A stretch of 55,595 nucleotides of DNA from a bacterium (GTDB lineage Bacteria > Patescibacteriota > Saccharimonadia > CAILAD01 > BJGX01), in assembly GCA_029778565.1 (NCBI GenBank), contig JAKOQC010000083.1:1-55595 (forward strand), read 5' to 3'. Positions 37,535-48,050 of this stretch are shown here, piece by piece; the first letter of the stretch is position 1; the number at the start of each line of letters is the position of its first letter. Made by a program: the position numbers and the translations under genes. A model generated the notes under the pieces. That model searched no databases. It saw only the letters and a list, made by a program, of their open reading frames with translations, and had not been told where the DNA came from.

Positions 37535-38998
37535 TTATCGGCAATTGTTTGGTGCCTTAGCTCCGTTAATAATACTATTCATCCAGGCCAAAGTGTCTTT
37601 AAAACTCGCATTCATAGTTTGGTAGTGATCTACCAGACCGGTAGGATTATATGTTTGCACGGCAAATGCACTTTTGTCGTAGCGTCTATAGGTAACACTA
37701 TTACCGCTCGAACAAAAGCGCTTAAAAGCAGCTTGGCTTTGCACCGGCAAAATAACGTTATCATATAAGCCTTGATTAAGCAGTATTGGGGTTGAGCGTG
37801 CAATAGCACCAGTAATATTTTTGGCCATATCGGCAGCAAACTGGCGATATGTTGGGTCATTTGCAATATTGCCAGTCTTAGCTGCTGCAATAAATTGTGG
37901 CGTATAGACCAAACCAGAGCGATTAGTGCCCATATTATTTGGCCAAAACCTATCGGCGGTATCGATACATTCGCGCAATACATCTGTGCGCAAGTTTTGC
38001 GTCCATTGTGGCATCAAAATTTTATCAACCGGGTAATTATGCTTATACCAATCTTGGTAACTTACTAATACAAACGGTCCAAACCAATTAATGTTCGCGT
38101 TGGCAGTAATGGCATCGGTAAGAGTTTGAGAAACATCGGTTACTGGGCCAAAACCAATCGCTCCCGCCAGCGCAACATCTGGCGCATAATTGGGGGCAAT
38201 TTGATTCGCCCAATAGGCTGCATGCCCACCCTGGCTATACCCACCAGCAAAAATAGCCTTATCATTCATATTTTGCTTTGTAGTATCAAGGTTACGCAAG
38301 GCGCGTACACTATCGAGTACCGCCCGACCTTCAAGCTCACCTACCATATAATGATGAATACGAGATGGGTCGCGCATGCCCTCGTAATCGGTAATAACCA
38401 CTATATATCCCTGGCTGGCATATGCAGCCATTTTACTATCATAATTTGCCCAGTCTCGCTTGGCCGGGTTTTCGAGCGAAGCAGCACAATCATCGCCTAT
38501 ACCAGTAGTGCCAGGCGCAAAGGCTAATACCGGAAGAGTTTTGCCAGTTATATTTTGCGGCCAATACACTCGACCATATATTGGTACCGATGAAGTGGTG
38601 CCATCAGAGCTGGTGTAACGAATAACTTGTTTTTGTATGCCGACCGTCACCGGAGTATCGAAGCTCTTGCTGGTTTGTTTTATTAAGGCAAGGGTCTGAG
38701 TGGCATCATAACTAACTGGTGCATCAGCCGAAAGTATCTTGCCTGTTGCCGGTTGTACAGGTGCAGTCGCTGGTTGAGCTACAGGCTGTGCAGGATTACT
38801 CGGTTTTGGTTTATTGAGCCAAGCAAAAAGAAAAATACCACCTATTACTACGGCAAATGAGGCAACAAAAATAAGTGCTGCCCAAAGCCAACTACGATTA
38901 TTCTTGGTGGTTTTGTCTTGATGATTCATAGGTGTATGTAAATTAATTTCTGGTGGACGCTTTTTTGATACTTTAGCCTTCTTTTTTGCATAACTCAT
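37535..38998 (-). CDS. Membrane-anchored alpha/beta hydrolase (secretory lipase-like)
   Basis: TM after a basic N-terminus; GGYSQGGHAAYWANQIAP nucleophile elbow. Confidence 0.8.
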   Translation of the reverse strand: MSYAKKKAKVSKKRPPEINLHTPMNHQDKTTKNNRSWLWAALIFVASFAVVIGGIFLFAWLNKPKPSNPAQPVAQPATAPVQPATGKILSADAPVSYDATQTLALIKQTSKSFDTPVTVGIQKQVIRYTSSDGTTSSVPIYGRVYWPQNITGKTLPVLAFAPGTTGIGDDCAASLENPAKRDWANYDSKMAAYASQGYIVVITDYEGMRDPSRIHHYMVGELEGRAVLDSVRALRNLDTTKQNMNDKAIFAGGYSQGGHAAYWANQIAPNYAPDVALAGAIGFGPVTDVSQTLTDAITANANINWFGPFVLVSYQDWYKHNYPVDKILMPQWTQNLRTDVLRECIDTADRFWPNNMGTNRSGLVYTPQFIAAAKTGNIANDPTYRQFAADMAKNITGAIARSTPILLNQGLYDNVILPVQSQAAFKRFCSSGNSVTYRRYDKSAFAVQTYNPTGLVDHYQTMNASFKDTLAWMNSIINGAKAPNNCR

Positions 38999-39516
38999 GC
39001 CAGCCTCTTTTGCATTGCATACATATCTACCCCGGCAATATATTCGGGTAATATTTTTGTTAACTCAAATCCGTGCCGCTCATAAAAATGCTGTTGATTA
39101 TGGGTAATGAGCGAAATACTGTCGACCTGTTTTTTTTGCAGTTTTTCTTGAGTGGCAAGTAATAAATTCTTACCTAGTCCTCTCCCTCGATAGTCCGTGC
39201 CTACGTACATCCAAAATATAAATGCGCTGTTATTATTTTGGATACCACTAATACTATAGCCAATTAGTTCGGCTCGATTATACAGACCCAACACAAGACG
39301 TTTAGGATGAATAGTTGCTAATTGCAAACGTGAGAGCCGATTGTTATGACTCACTTCTGCTCGATACACCGGAGTAAAATAGGCAAAGTCAGTTTCGAGT
39401 GCATGCACAAAGAGATTGCGCAAACGTCCACTGTGATGGATTGGTAGGGTACGTATACGAATACTAGACGTTGCTTGCATATATATATTATACGTTTGAA
39501 TGAATACAATAGGCAA
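38995..39516 (-). CDS. GNAT family N-acetyltransferase
   Basis: MYVGTDYRGRGLGKNLLLATQEKLQ. Confidence 0.85.
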   Translation of the reverse strand: MPIVFIQTYNIYMQATSSIRIRTLPIHHSGRLRNLFVHALETDFAYFTPVYRAEVSHNNRLSRLQLATIHPKRLVLGLYNRAELIGYSISGIQNNNSAFIFWMYVGTDYRGRGLGKNLLLATQEKLQKKQVDSISLITHNQQHFYERHGFELTKILPEYIAGVDMYAMQKRLA

Positions 39517-39527
39517 AGCCTATAGGA

Positions 39528-41111
39528 CTAAAATAGACTAATTTGTTCGGGCTTTGCAGGAGCAGGTGTAGTAAACTGCTGCAAAACTTCAAAAATACGT
39601 ACCATGGCATAGGTATCGAGCTGACAATATTGACGCAAGTTTTCCATTATTTTACTCGTCTCGGCTTGAGAAAAAGCATTTTCGTACACTGCCTGCATCC
39701 ACAGTCGTTGCGCACTTGCACCTTCTTGTATTTCCATATCGCCATAACTTAATTCTGGTGCCAATACCGGCAAAACCTTTTTAATACTGGCTGAGCCATA
39801 AAAATCTTTATCAATATAATACCCTCTATCAAACGGCAGCATCAGATCGACTACTCGACTATTTACATCACTCAGAAAATCGGCATACTCTGGCTGCATA
39901 CGCCCCATAAGGTCATTACAGCTTTTCTCAAAACCCTCATACCACACCAGTACCGTGCCACTGTCGCCAATGTCTTTCTGTAACTGAGCTAAGAGTTCTG
40001 GTAATGGATTGGTATCGAGTGTATGGAGGAATTCTTTGTGTTGTAAATCTCCGCCAGGTTTATCAATACTATGCAATGAATACTGAAACGGTAATTGTTG
40101 GTAAGGCTTAAGACCATCAAAGGGTGGTACGACCGAAGACAAGGTTTCGTAATCGAGAAAATATAAGGGATATTCTAGCGATTCAATAAAATGAGAGATC
40201 TTCTCTGGTTGCACCAATGGCTCGCCAACTTTTATCGCTTCTATTTGCCACTGTTGTTTTTTACTCAGCTCGAAACTATCTGGCATATCTCTTAGAGACG
40301 ATATATGCATATCTTCGAGCTGCCCCAATTGCTCGGGCGTAGCACGGCAGAGTTTATATATTGAATACGGATCAGTACTTGGACGGAGAGATAGGTATAT
40401 ATCTAGCCATTCATTAAACGACCCCATCTTAGCTCGCCTGGGTGTTGGATCGGGCATTTCTTCTAAGGCAATAGTTTGCAGAGCTGCCAAAATAGCGCGA
40501 TTCGTTTGCTCGAGCCTAGCTCGTACCTGGTCAGTAACATCTTGTAAGGCACTTAAGGCCAGAATATCAATTTCACCCTGACGTACATATTGGTTATTGC
40601 AATAAATTACCGCAATATTTCGCACTTTGTAGCCGGCTTTTTCTAGCACCGTTACCTGAAAAGCCAAATCTTCAATATGTTCGGGTTTTACCGAGGTAGA
40701 ACTTTTTATTTCGTACAGATCGACAGTCTTTGCATTAATAAGTTCAATAATATCGACTATGCAGGTTATAGTTTGCTCACCAAAATCCGCTACAAAGCGA
40801 GCCTGACTAAGCTGTTTGGCTCCGTCTTGAATTGCTTTGGTACTGCGTTCTGGCATAGAAAGATATTCGTCATAATTTGCAAAACCTATTCGGGTTAGCT
40901 TATCAAACCGAGCCTCGGCATATTCTTCAAACACATTTCCGGTATCAAACAGCGCTTGCAAGTTGGCATCTGGCTCGGGGAGTTTCTTCTTGTCGTGTTT
41001 TTTTAGCCACAGCCAAGCTGGGTGTTTTAAAAACATCAGATATTCTGATTTAGAAAGTTCTATTCTTGTCATTGTTCTATTATAACCTACCTGGCCCGGA
41101 CTGCTGCACAT
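39528..41111 (-). CDS. DUF2779-like RecB-type nuclease domain protein
   Basis: DLYEIKSSTSVKPEHIEDLAFQ (PD-(D/E)xK-like) plus YFLDYETLSSVVPPFDGLKPYQQLPFQYSLH. Confidence 0.8.
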   Translation of the reverse strand: MCSSPGQVGYNRTMTRIELSKSEYLMFLKHPAWLWLKKHDKKKLPEPDANLQALFDTGNVFEEYAEARFDKLTRIGFANYDEYLSMPERSTKAIQDGAKQLSQARFVADFGEQTITCIVDIIELINAKTVDLYEIKSSTSVKPEHIEDLAFQVTVLEKAGYKVRNIAVIYCNNQYVRQGEIDILALSALQDVTDQVRARLEQTNRAILAALQTIALEEMPDPTPRRAKMGSFNEWLDIYLSLRPSTDPYSIYKLCRATPEQLGQLEDMHISSLRDMPDSFELSKKQQWQIEAIKVGEPLVQPEKISHFIESLEYPLYFLDYETLSSVVPPFDGLKPYQQLPFQYSLHSIDKPGGDLQHKEFLHTLDTNPLPELLAQLQKDIGDSGTVLVWYEGFEKSCNDLMGRMQPEYADFLSDVNSRVVDLMLPFDRGYYIDKDFYGSASIKKVLPVLAPELSYGDMEIQEGASAQRLWMQAVYENAFSQAETSKIMENLRQYCQLDTYAMVRIFEVLQQFTTPAPAKPEQISLF

Positions 41112-41141
41112 AGTGTAAGAAGTTTGTTATAATGATTGTCT

Positions 41142-42068
41142 ATGAGTGAGAAAGTATATGACGTGTTAATTATTGGTGCGGGTCCGGCTGGCTACACAGC
41201 TGCTATTTATACTGCTCGTGCCAATCTAAAAACTATAATGATTGCCGGTGATAGTCCGGGCGGTCAGCTCTTACTGACCTCTGAGGTTGAGAATTTTCCG
41301 GGTTTTAAAGACGGTATTATGGGGCCAGAGCTAATGGAAGAAATGAAAGCCCAGGCGGTGCGATTTGGTACCGAGATGCGTACCGACTTTGTTACCAAAG
41401 TAGAATTAGAGGGTGATATTAAAAAGGTTTGGGTTGGTAGTGATGAGTATCTGGCAAAGACGGTAATTATTTCTACTGGTGCATCGGCTAATTGGCTGGG
41501 GCTCGAAAACGAAACTCGCTTAATGGGCAAGGGTATTTCGGCCTGTGCCACATGCGACGGCTTTTTCTTTACTGACAAGCATGTAGTAGTAGTGGGTGGT
41601 GGCGATAGCGCTATGGAAGAAGCCCTTACGCTAGCTAAATTTGCTAGCAAAGTTACTATTGTGCATCGCCGCGATGAGTTTAGAGCCAGCAAAATAATGC
41701 AAGATAGAGTAAAGAGTCACGACAAAATCGATATTATTTGGAACAGTGAAGTTATAGATGTAATGGGTGAAGATTTTGTAAGTGGCGTAAAACTAAAAGA
41801 CACCAAGTCTGGCAAAGAATCCGACTTTGCTTGTGAGGGGTTATTTGTAGCAATTGGCCACACGCCGGCGACCAAACTCTTTGATGGTATTTTACCGCTC
41901 GACGACAAGGGCTATTTGCAAATTAATCACGATACCTCCACAAAAATACCTGGTGTATTTGCAGCTGGAGACGTAGCCGACGCTCGCTATCGCCAGGCCA
42001 TAACCGCTGCTGGCGAAGGCTGTAAGGCCGCTCTAGAAGCCGAACATTATATAGAATCTAGCAAGTAA
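41142..42068 (+). CDS. trxB: Thioredoxin reductase (start may be 41136 or 41142)
   Basis: IIGAGPAGYTAAIYTARANL; CATCDGFFF; GGGDSAMEEALTLAKFA. Confidence 0.95.
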   Translation: MSEKVYDVLIIGAGPAGYTAAIYTARANLKTIMIAGDSPGGQLLLTSEVENFPGFKDGIMGPELMEEMKAQAVRFGTEMRTDFVTKVELEGDIKKVWVGSDEYLAKTVIISTGASANWLGLENETRLMGKGISACATCDGFFFTDKHVVVVGGGDSAMEEALTLAKFASKVTIVHRRDEFRASKIMQDRVKSHDKIDIIWNSEVIDVMGEDFVSGVKLKDTKSGKESDFACEGLFVAIGHTPATKLFDGILPLDDKGYLQINHDTSTKIPGVFAAGDVADARYRQAITAAGEGCKAALEAEHYIESSK

Positions 42069-43889
42069 TTATTTTCGTTTGCGCTTATTGGGGTCGAGTT
42101 CGCGCTTGCGTAGGCGCAATGACTTTGGTGTTACTTCTAAAAGCTCATCGTCTTCAATAAAATCGATACATTCTTCTAAACTAAAGATTGTTGGCGGCAT
42201 TAGCTGTACTACACCGTCAGAAGAGCTGGTACGCATATTGGTAAGTTGTTTACCCTTACACACGTTAATTTCCATATCTTCTTGCCGGTTGTTTAAACCA
42301 ATTATCTGACCCGCATATACCTTTACACCGGGGCCAACAAAGGCAATACCGCGCTCTTCTACCTTTTGCAAGGCATATGCTGTGGTAGCACCAGTTTCAA
42401 ACGAAATTAAGGCACCATTTCGTAATTGGCTCAGCGCTGGGCCCATTGGCTGATAACCAATCATAAGTGAATTTAGCACTGCCTCACCCTTGGTGTTGGT
42501 CATTAAAATACCGCGCAAACCAAGCAATGCTCGAGTTGGGAGTTCGTAAACTAACTTTGTTACGCCTTTCGGGCTGGCAAATTGTTCTTTTAGGGTTGCA
42601 CGGCGCTGGCCTAGTTCCATTTGTACCGCACCCACATATTCGGCTGGTACTTCTACAATAAGTTCTTCTACCGGCTCCATAGTTTTGCCGTCTTCTTCTT
42701 TGGTTACAACTTGCGGACGCCCCACCTCAAACTCGTAACCTTCACGACGCAGCGTTTCTATTAATACACTCAAGTGCAACTCACCTCTTCCACTTACCAA
42801 AAAGCCCACATCGTGTTGTTCTACGAGCAAACCAACATTGGTTTCGAGCTCTTTTTGTAGCCTGTCACCTATTTGGCGACCAGTAGTAAAGTCGCCTTCT
42901 TTACCCTTTTCTGGGCTAGTATTTGGGCCAAGATATATCTTTAGGGTTGGTGCTTCTACCTCTAACACCGGCAAAGCTTCTGGCTTATCGCTATCGGCAA
43001 TAGTTTCACCAATTTGCGCTTCAGCTACACCAGTAAGCTGTATGATATTACCGGCAATACCAAGTGGTGTTTCAACAATCTGTAAGCCTTTACTTTCAAA
43101 AACATGATCAATACTCGCTTTAGCCTGCGTACCATCTTTTTTGCATAGTACTACACTATCGCCTGGCTTTACTTGGCCGCGGTTAATACGTCCAATGGCA
43201 TACTTGCCTTTATAGCTATCCCAGCGCAGGGCTGTTACTAACATCTGAAAAGGCCCGTCGAGCTCTACTTTGGGGGCTGGTACTTCGTTAATAATGGCAT
43301 CAAAAATAACCGAGAGATCGCCAGCCACACTAGGGTCTTCTGGTAACGTCTTCCAGGCTTTGGCTTCACGACCAATGGCATAATATATAGGAAAGTGCAG
43401 CTGATCTTCATGAATAGCCAGCTCTAAGAATAAATCGCCGAGTTCGTTTTCGACATCTGTAATTCTACTGCCGGGTTTGTCAATTTTGTTAATCACCACA
43501 ATTGGCTTTAACCCACCTGCCAGTGCTTTTTGCAGTACAAACTTGGTTTGCGGCATTGGCCCCTCTTGCGCATCTACCAGTAGTAAACAGCCATCGGCCA
43601 TATTAAGGGTACGCTCTACTTCGCCAGAAAAATCGGCGTGCCCTGGTGTATCGATAATATTAATGCGGTACTCACCGTGTACAATAGCAGTCGTTTTGGC
43701 AGTAATGGTAATGCCACGCTCACGTTCTTGGTCACCGCTATCCATTATTAGCTCTTGGCTCATCTCGGCCTGGTTATCGCGAAAAGTTTGCGATTGCTTT
43801 AACAACCCATCTACCAAGGTGGTTTTGCCGTGGTCTACGTGAGCAATAATAGCAATATTACGAATTTTTTGGGGGTCTTGCGTAGTCAT
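42069..43889 (-). CDS. typA: GTP-binding protein TypA/BipA
   Basis: IAIIAHVDHGKTTLVDGLLKQS; RERGITITAKTTAI; TypA C-terminus. Confidence 0.97.
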   Translation of the reverse strand: MTTQDPQKIRNIAIIAHVDHGKTTLVDGLLKQSQTFRDNQAEMSQELIMDSGDQERERGITITAKTTAIVHGEYRINIIDTPGHADFSGEVERTLNMADGCLLLVDAQEGPMPQTKFVLQKALAGGLKPIVVINKIDKPGSRITDVENELGDLFLELAIHEDQLHFPIYYAIGREAKAWKTLPEDPSVAGDLSVIFDAIINEVPAPKVELDGPFQMLVTALRWDSYKGKYAIGRINRGQVKPGDSVVLCKKDGTQAKASIDHVFESKGLQIVETPLGIAGNIIQLTGVAEAQIGETIADSDKPEALPVLEVEAPTLKIYLGPNTSPEKGKEGDFTTGRQIGDRLQKELETNVGLLVEQHDVGFLVSGRGELHLSVLIETLRREGYEFEVGRPQVVTKEEDGKTMEPVEELIVEVPAEYVGAVQMELGQRRATLKEQFASPKGVTKLVYELPTRALLGLRGILMTNTKGEAVLNSLMIGYQPMGPALSQLRNGALISFETGATTAYALQKVEERGIAFVGPGVKVYAGQIIGLNNRQEDMEINVCKGKQLTNMRTSSSDGVVQLMPPTIFSLEECIDFIEDDELLEVTPKSLRLRKRELDPNKRKRK

Positions 43890-44013
43890 AAATAATGATT
43901 GTTTTAGAGAGTAAAAATAATAGCGCTCTGGCTTTTCAGGTGTGCTGATACCAAAGCGCTATCAATACCGTGTAATTTTAGCATAGTTATGCTTAGATTA
44001 CAATATAGTTCTG

Positions 44014-44277
44014 TTACAGCCCGAGAATTTGTTTTTTCTTGGCATCAAATTCTTCTTGAGTAAGAATCCCTTCGTCTTTTAGCTTACCAAGCTTTTCTAG
44101 CTGAGCAATTTGATCGTCCTGAGTAGCTTGTGGCTCTATTGGTGCTGCTTGGGCCTGTTGAGCCTGTCCTTCTGCTCCCCAGCGCTGTGCTTGTCTGCGA
44201 CTCACGTTATTCGATACTGCCGTAGCTGTCCCGGCAATTACGGCCGTTCTGGCCATTCCACGTAATAATCCTGGCAT
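44014..44277 (-). CDS. SHOCT domain-containing small protein
   Basis: DQIAQLEKLGKLKDEGILTQEEFDAKKKQILGL. Confidence 0.85.
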   Translation of the reverse strand: MPGLLRGMARTAVIAGTATAVSNNVSRRQAQRWGAEGQAQQAQAAPIEPQATQDDQIAQLEKLGKLKDEGILTQEEFDAKKKQILGL

Positions 44278-44278
44278 A

Positions 44279-44695
44279 TTATTCTCCTTTGGCGTTTAAT
44301 TCTTTTTCGGCATCGGGGTGAATGCGTCCTTCGGCAATGAGTTCTCCACCAGCATCTACAATAGCTTTCTTAAGGCCTTTTGCCCAAAGATGTTCTATTA
44401 CTAGTAGCCCGGCAGAATTACCGTTTTCTAAAATATCAGCAACCTCGGCAACATCATCGTCCGATATCATACCCGAGGTAATATTTTTGGCCTTGGCAAA
44501 TTCTGCAATGACGGTATCGTCAATTTGGCTCAACTCGAGCGAGGTTACTGCGCCTTTGTCGTCTTTCATTACCAGAGCGAGATCGAGCACTGCTATTGTG
44601 CCGTCACTGGTAGCTTTTTCTAATGCCTTCAGAATTTCTCCATTAAATTTGTTTTCTTTAAACCCTACTATTATAAAGTCTATTGGTCCGCGCAT
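44279..44695 (-). CDS. DUF6325/DUF1269-like protein
   Basis: MRGPIDFIIVGFKENKFNGEILKALEKATSDGTIAVLDLALVMKDDKGAV; paired with the SHOCT gene. Confidence 0.7.
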   Translation of the reverse strand: MRGPIDFIIVGFKENKFNGEILKALEKATSDGTIAVLDLALVMKDDKGAVTSLELSQIDDTVIAEFAKAKNITSGMISDDDVAEVADILENGNSAGLLVIEHLWAKGLKKAIVDAGGELIAEGRIHPDAEKELNAKGE

Positions 44696-44721
44696 GTTTT
44701 CTCCTTTCGTTAACTATTCTT

Positions 44722-46335
44722 CTAACCGAGGGCATGCGGCCCAGGCTTAACTTTGGGCAACTTTACCGTGGCTACCAAGCCAAGTAAACTTAACACACCA
44801 AAGAGCAAAAATACTCTGCTAAGGGCAGTTTGCCGCGCCTGAGCATTTATAGCCACTACCTCGCTCGAGAGATTAGCCGGCAGACTAGCAGTGGCGGCTT
44901 CTACCTGAGCATTCGAGGCAATCTGAGCATTTTGTTGGTATGCAGCCGTGAGCTGAGCTTTTTGCGCATCATTTAATTGAGTATTTTGGGCAATTAACTG
45001 AGTACTAACCCCCAACAAAGAAATGATAAGTAACACACCGCTGAGCGCTGTACCAAGGCTCATACCCAGATTTTGAAACGTAGCCATCAGCCCTGATGTT
45101 TCTGAGGCATCCTTTAGCTCTACCGAACTTTGTACCAAATTCTGCAATTGCGACATAATAATACCAATACCAGCACCCGCTACCGCAATACCGGGTACCA
45201 GTGCCCAGCCAGTAGTCGCGTTTTTACCAAACAGACCAAGCAACACAGCGCCAACAAATACCAACACAAAGCCAGCACGCACAATATAGCGAGGGGCAAA
45301 TTTCTGCGCCATTATTGCCCCGCGACTGGCCAAGAGCATTATCATTATCGACATTGGCAGTAGCGTTAGCCCAGAAAGAATAGCACTATAGCCAAGATTT
45401 ACCTGGGTATAGAGAGCCATGGCATACATGGTACCGCCCATTATTAAATACAGCGTAAGTATTGAGGCCAACCCAGACTGAACAATACTGTTGGCAAATA
45501 AGCGCAAATGCACCAACACATCTTTGCCGACTTTTTTGCGATGCATTTCCCACAGTACAAATAGCCCGAGAATACCCAAGCCAGCTATAACAAACAAAAT
45601 AGATGGTGATACCTGCCCAGCTTGCAATACCACATTACCACCTACCGAGAATGGTACGCGTGCCTTAAAGAATCCATAGGTATTGGCCAGTAATATTCCT
45701 TGTACTATTACAAACATACCAGCTGCAGTCAGGCCCGCGCCCAGCCAGTCGAGCTTGGGCTTCTCGCCCACCAAATGAGCATCTTGAATAGTCTTATTAT
45801 TAATAAGAATATACAGCACAATTAGTACTTCGCCGGCAAACACATAGCGCCAACTAGCATAGGTAGTTAATAGCCCGCCAATAATTGGGCCAATTGCTGC
45901 ACCAATAGCTGCCATTGCCGCCAAATTGCCGTAGGCTTTTACCCGCTTGGGGCCCTTCTCGAAGTTGGCCGATATCAGCGAGATCATGGCTGGTACTACC
46001 AAGGCAGCACCCAGGCCTTCCATAAATGACCAGCCAAAGGTAAGTACGCGAATATTTGGTGCCAGCGAGGTTATAAGCGAGCCAGTACCGTAAATAATGA
46101 GTCCAATTACAAAAGCCTTTTTGCGACCAATAATATCGCCAATTTTGGCACCCGCTATCATAAAGGCTGCCATTACTAAGGTATAAAACGCAATTGCACT
46201 TTGCACTGCACCAACAGTAGTATTAAGGTCTTTTACCAGTGTGCTAATACTAACATTCATTACCGTCGAGTCGAGCGTAAGAATAAGCTGTGCCATGGCT
46301 AGTAAGATAAGTACTTTTTTCTCGAGCGGCTTCAT
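44722..46335 (-). CDS. MFS transporter, DHA2-like family
   Basis: LDSTVMNVSISTLVKDLNTTVGAVQSAIAFYTLVMAAFMIAGAKIGDIIGRKK. Confidence 0.92.
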   Translation of the reverse strand: MKPLEKKVLILLAMAQLILTLDSTVMNVSISTLVKDLNTTVGAVQSAIAFYTLVMAAFMIAGAKIGDIIGRKKAFVIGLIIYGTGSLITSLAPNIRVLTFGWSFMEGLGAALVVPAMISLISANFEKGPKRVKAYGNLAAMAAIGAAIGPIIGGLLTTYASWRYVFAGEVLIVLYILINNKTIQDAHLVGEKPKLDWLGAGLTAAGMFVIVQGILLANTYGFFKARVPFSVGGNVVLQAGQVSPSILFVIAGLGILGLFVLWEMHRKKVGKDVLVHLRLFANSIVQSGLASILTLYLIMGGTMYAMALYTQVNLGYSAILSGLTLLPMSIMIMLLASRGAIMAQKFAPRYIVRAGFVLVFVGAVLLGLFGKNATTGWALVPGIAVAGAGIGIIMSQLQNLVQSSVELKDASETSGLMATFQNLGMSLGTALSGVLLIISLLGVSTQLIAQNTQLNDAQKAQLTAAYQQNAQIASNAQVEAATASLPANLSSEVVAINAQARQTALSRVFLLFGVLSLLGLVATVKLPKVKPGPHALG

Positions 46336-46387
46336 ACTTACATTATACCAGAACCTACTAGTCTAAGGTGGAGTAAGGAGACCTAAA

Positions 46388-46738
46388 TTACGCCAAAGAT
46401 GTCATTACCAAATAAATGGTAGAGGCACCTAAGAATACTGGCACAATATAGTCCCAAAAGTTAAGGTAGGCCCGCCCGGGTGGATATAAGAACCCAAAAA
46501 CAATTGCTTCGAGTGCAAAAATGGTGAGCATAAACACCACCATGGTATGAAACGGCGAAAAATAATGAAACCAGCGCATATATAGCCAACTCGAAAGGGC
46601 CATAATAATTACCACACCAGTTAGATGGATTGGCACAAACCACGCCTTGGGCACATTTTGTAATGCCACAAAGATACTAGCCAAAAACAGCCAGGTTACT
46701 GCTGCATAACCAATCGTAATCAGATAGGCGCCAACCAT
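46388..46738 (-). CDS. Small polytopic membrane protein adjacent to heliorhodopsin
   Basis: 116 aa with about 4 hydrophobic segments; separated by 4 nt from the heliorhodopsin stop. Confidence 0.65.
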   Translation of the reverse strand: MVGAYLITIGYAAVTWLFLASIFVALQNVPKAWFVPIHLTGVVIIMALSSWLYMRWFHYFSPFHTMVVFMLTIFALEAIVFGFLYPPGRAYLNFWDYIVPVFLGASTIYLVMTSLA

Positions 46739-46742
46739 TTTG

Positions 46743-47510
46743 TTATGGTCTTAGTGTACCGGCAAACACCTGCCAGGCTAGTGCCGACTTCGCTACTAGG
46801 CTGAGAATAATATAGACCCGCTCGCCAAAGAGATAGTTCTCCCATGGGCCCCATTTTTTATACTGCAAGAACATGTTTAGTGCAAAGCAGTTAAAGAAGA
46901 TAAAGATACTCACGTATATCCAGTACACAAAGGCTGGAATTTGCCCGCTACCATAGGCCGAGCTGGCCCAAAAGTAGAGACCAATTGCCACCCAAGGCAC
47001 AATGCCGGCAATACAGCCCACCACAAAGCTCACCCATTTTGTCTTCTGCGTGGTCTGGTTGTGAATTTCCATTACTAAGCCGCAGAGATTCATTACTGCC
47101 ACCAAGCTAAAGAGCATAATAAGGCTACTGAGGTCGTAAATACCCACCAGCATGGCGATAGCCACTATCATAGTGGAGGCCGATACGCTGTATTCTATCC
47201 AGCGCGCCCTATTCATGCCCTTACTAAGGTCTTTTTTGTACTTAGGGTACCAAACAGTAGCAATTATTAAATGAGCTGTCATACTCATCAGTAAGAAACC
47301 AATTATTAGCCAGGCAAGTGGTAGGTTATAAATAACTTTCGTGGCTGGTTCTAGGCTTTGAGTAAGACGATTAAACGTTAAGTAACTTGCTGTTATTGGC
47401 AAAGTAAATTTCTTAGCCAGTAGCCACATAGCCAATGCTTGCAAGCCAAAAATAGGCACCATTATCGCATTAAACTTACGTAGGCCTTCGGCAGTAATTT
47501 TCTTACTCAT
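46743..47510 (-). CDS. Heliorhodopsin
   Basis: Polytopic; RWIEYSVSASTMIVAIAMLVGIYD, NLCGLVMEIHNQ, VPWVAIGLYF, FNCFALNMFLQYKKWGPWENYLFGERVYIILSLVAKSALAWQVFAGTL with a Schiff-base Lys in the last helix. Confidence 0.92.
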   Translation of the reverse strand: MSKKITAEGLRKFNAIMVPIFGLQALAMWLLAKKFTLPITASYLTFNRLTQSLEPATKVIYNLPLAWLIIGFLLMSMTAHLIIATVWYPKYKKDLSKGMNRARWIEYSVSASTMIVAIAMLVGIYDLSSLIMLFSLVAVMNLCGLVMEIHNQTTQKTKWVSFVVGCIAGIVPWVAIGLYFWASSAYGSGQIPAFVYWIYVSIFIFFNCFALNMFLQYKKWGPWENYLFGERVYIILSLVAKSALAWQVFAGTLRP

Positions 47511-47549
47511 TTGGGTCCTTTTTTATTAATTCTTATGCTTAATTATAGC

Positions 47550-48050
47550 TTATAATTTTCTACTGTCATAGGCCCAGTGCAGCAAAGCCTGGCGCTGCAC
47601 AGGCCGGCAATTTAGCTCACCAATTGGGCAAGCTTTTTGCAATTGCGCCACATGCCGGCGAATATTGCGCCAGCGCCCAATTTGCCAAGCATCGTATTTG
47701 GGAATACGCCGACCCATATAATAACGGCAATACCACTGAAACCACCCTCTGGGATCATACTCTTCGCGTATCCACCCCTTGTCGAGCCAGACTTGCCGTG
47801 GCTGAGATGCCTTTACGCCAAAATAATTTAGGTCTTTATTATAGGCTGTACTTAGCTTAGCCTTTTGCCACCACTCTTTTGGCAGATCACTAGGCTTATC
47901 AGCAAAGTATTCGCCGCCAAATACACCAAGTTCTAACATCTCTTTTGGTGTTAGCTGCGGCATAAACTCGGCAGCAAAGTTTTTCCCTTCCGGTTCGCTT
48001 AGCTGATAACTAAACTTGCCAAACTTATCCTTGCCCTCTACGCGCTTCAT
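47550..48050 (-). CDS. Conserved hypothetical protein
   Basis: 166-aa ORF rich in Trp/Tyr/Arg; overlaps the idi stop by 4 nt. Confidence 0.65.
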   Translation of the reverse strand: MKRVEGKDKFGKFSYQLSEPEGKNFAAEFMPQLTPKEMLELGVFGGEYFADKPSDLPKEWWQKAKLSTAYNKDLNYFGVKASQPRQVWLDKGWIREEYDPRGWFQWYCRYYMGRRIPKYDAWQIGRWRNIRRHVAQLQKACPIGELNCRPVQRQALLHWAYDSRKL

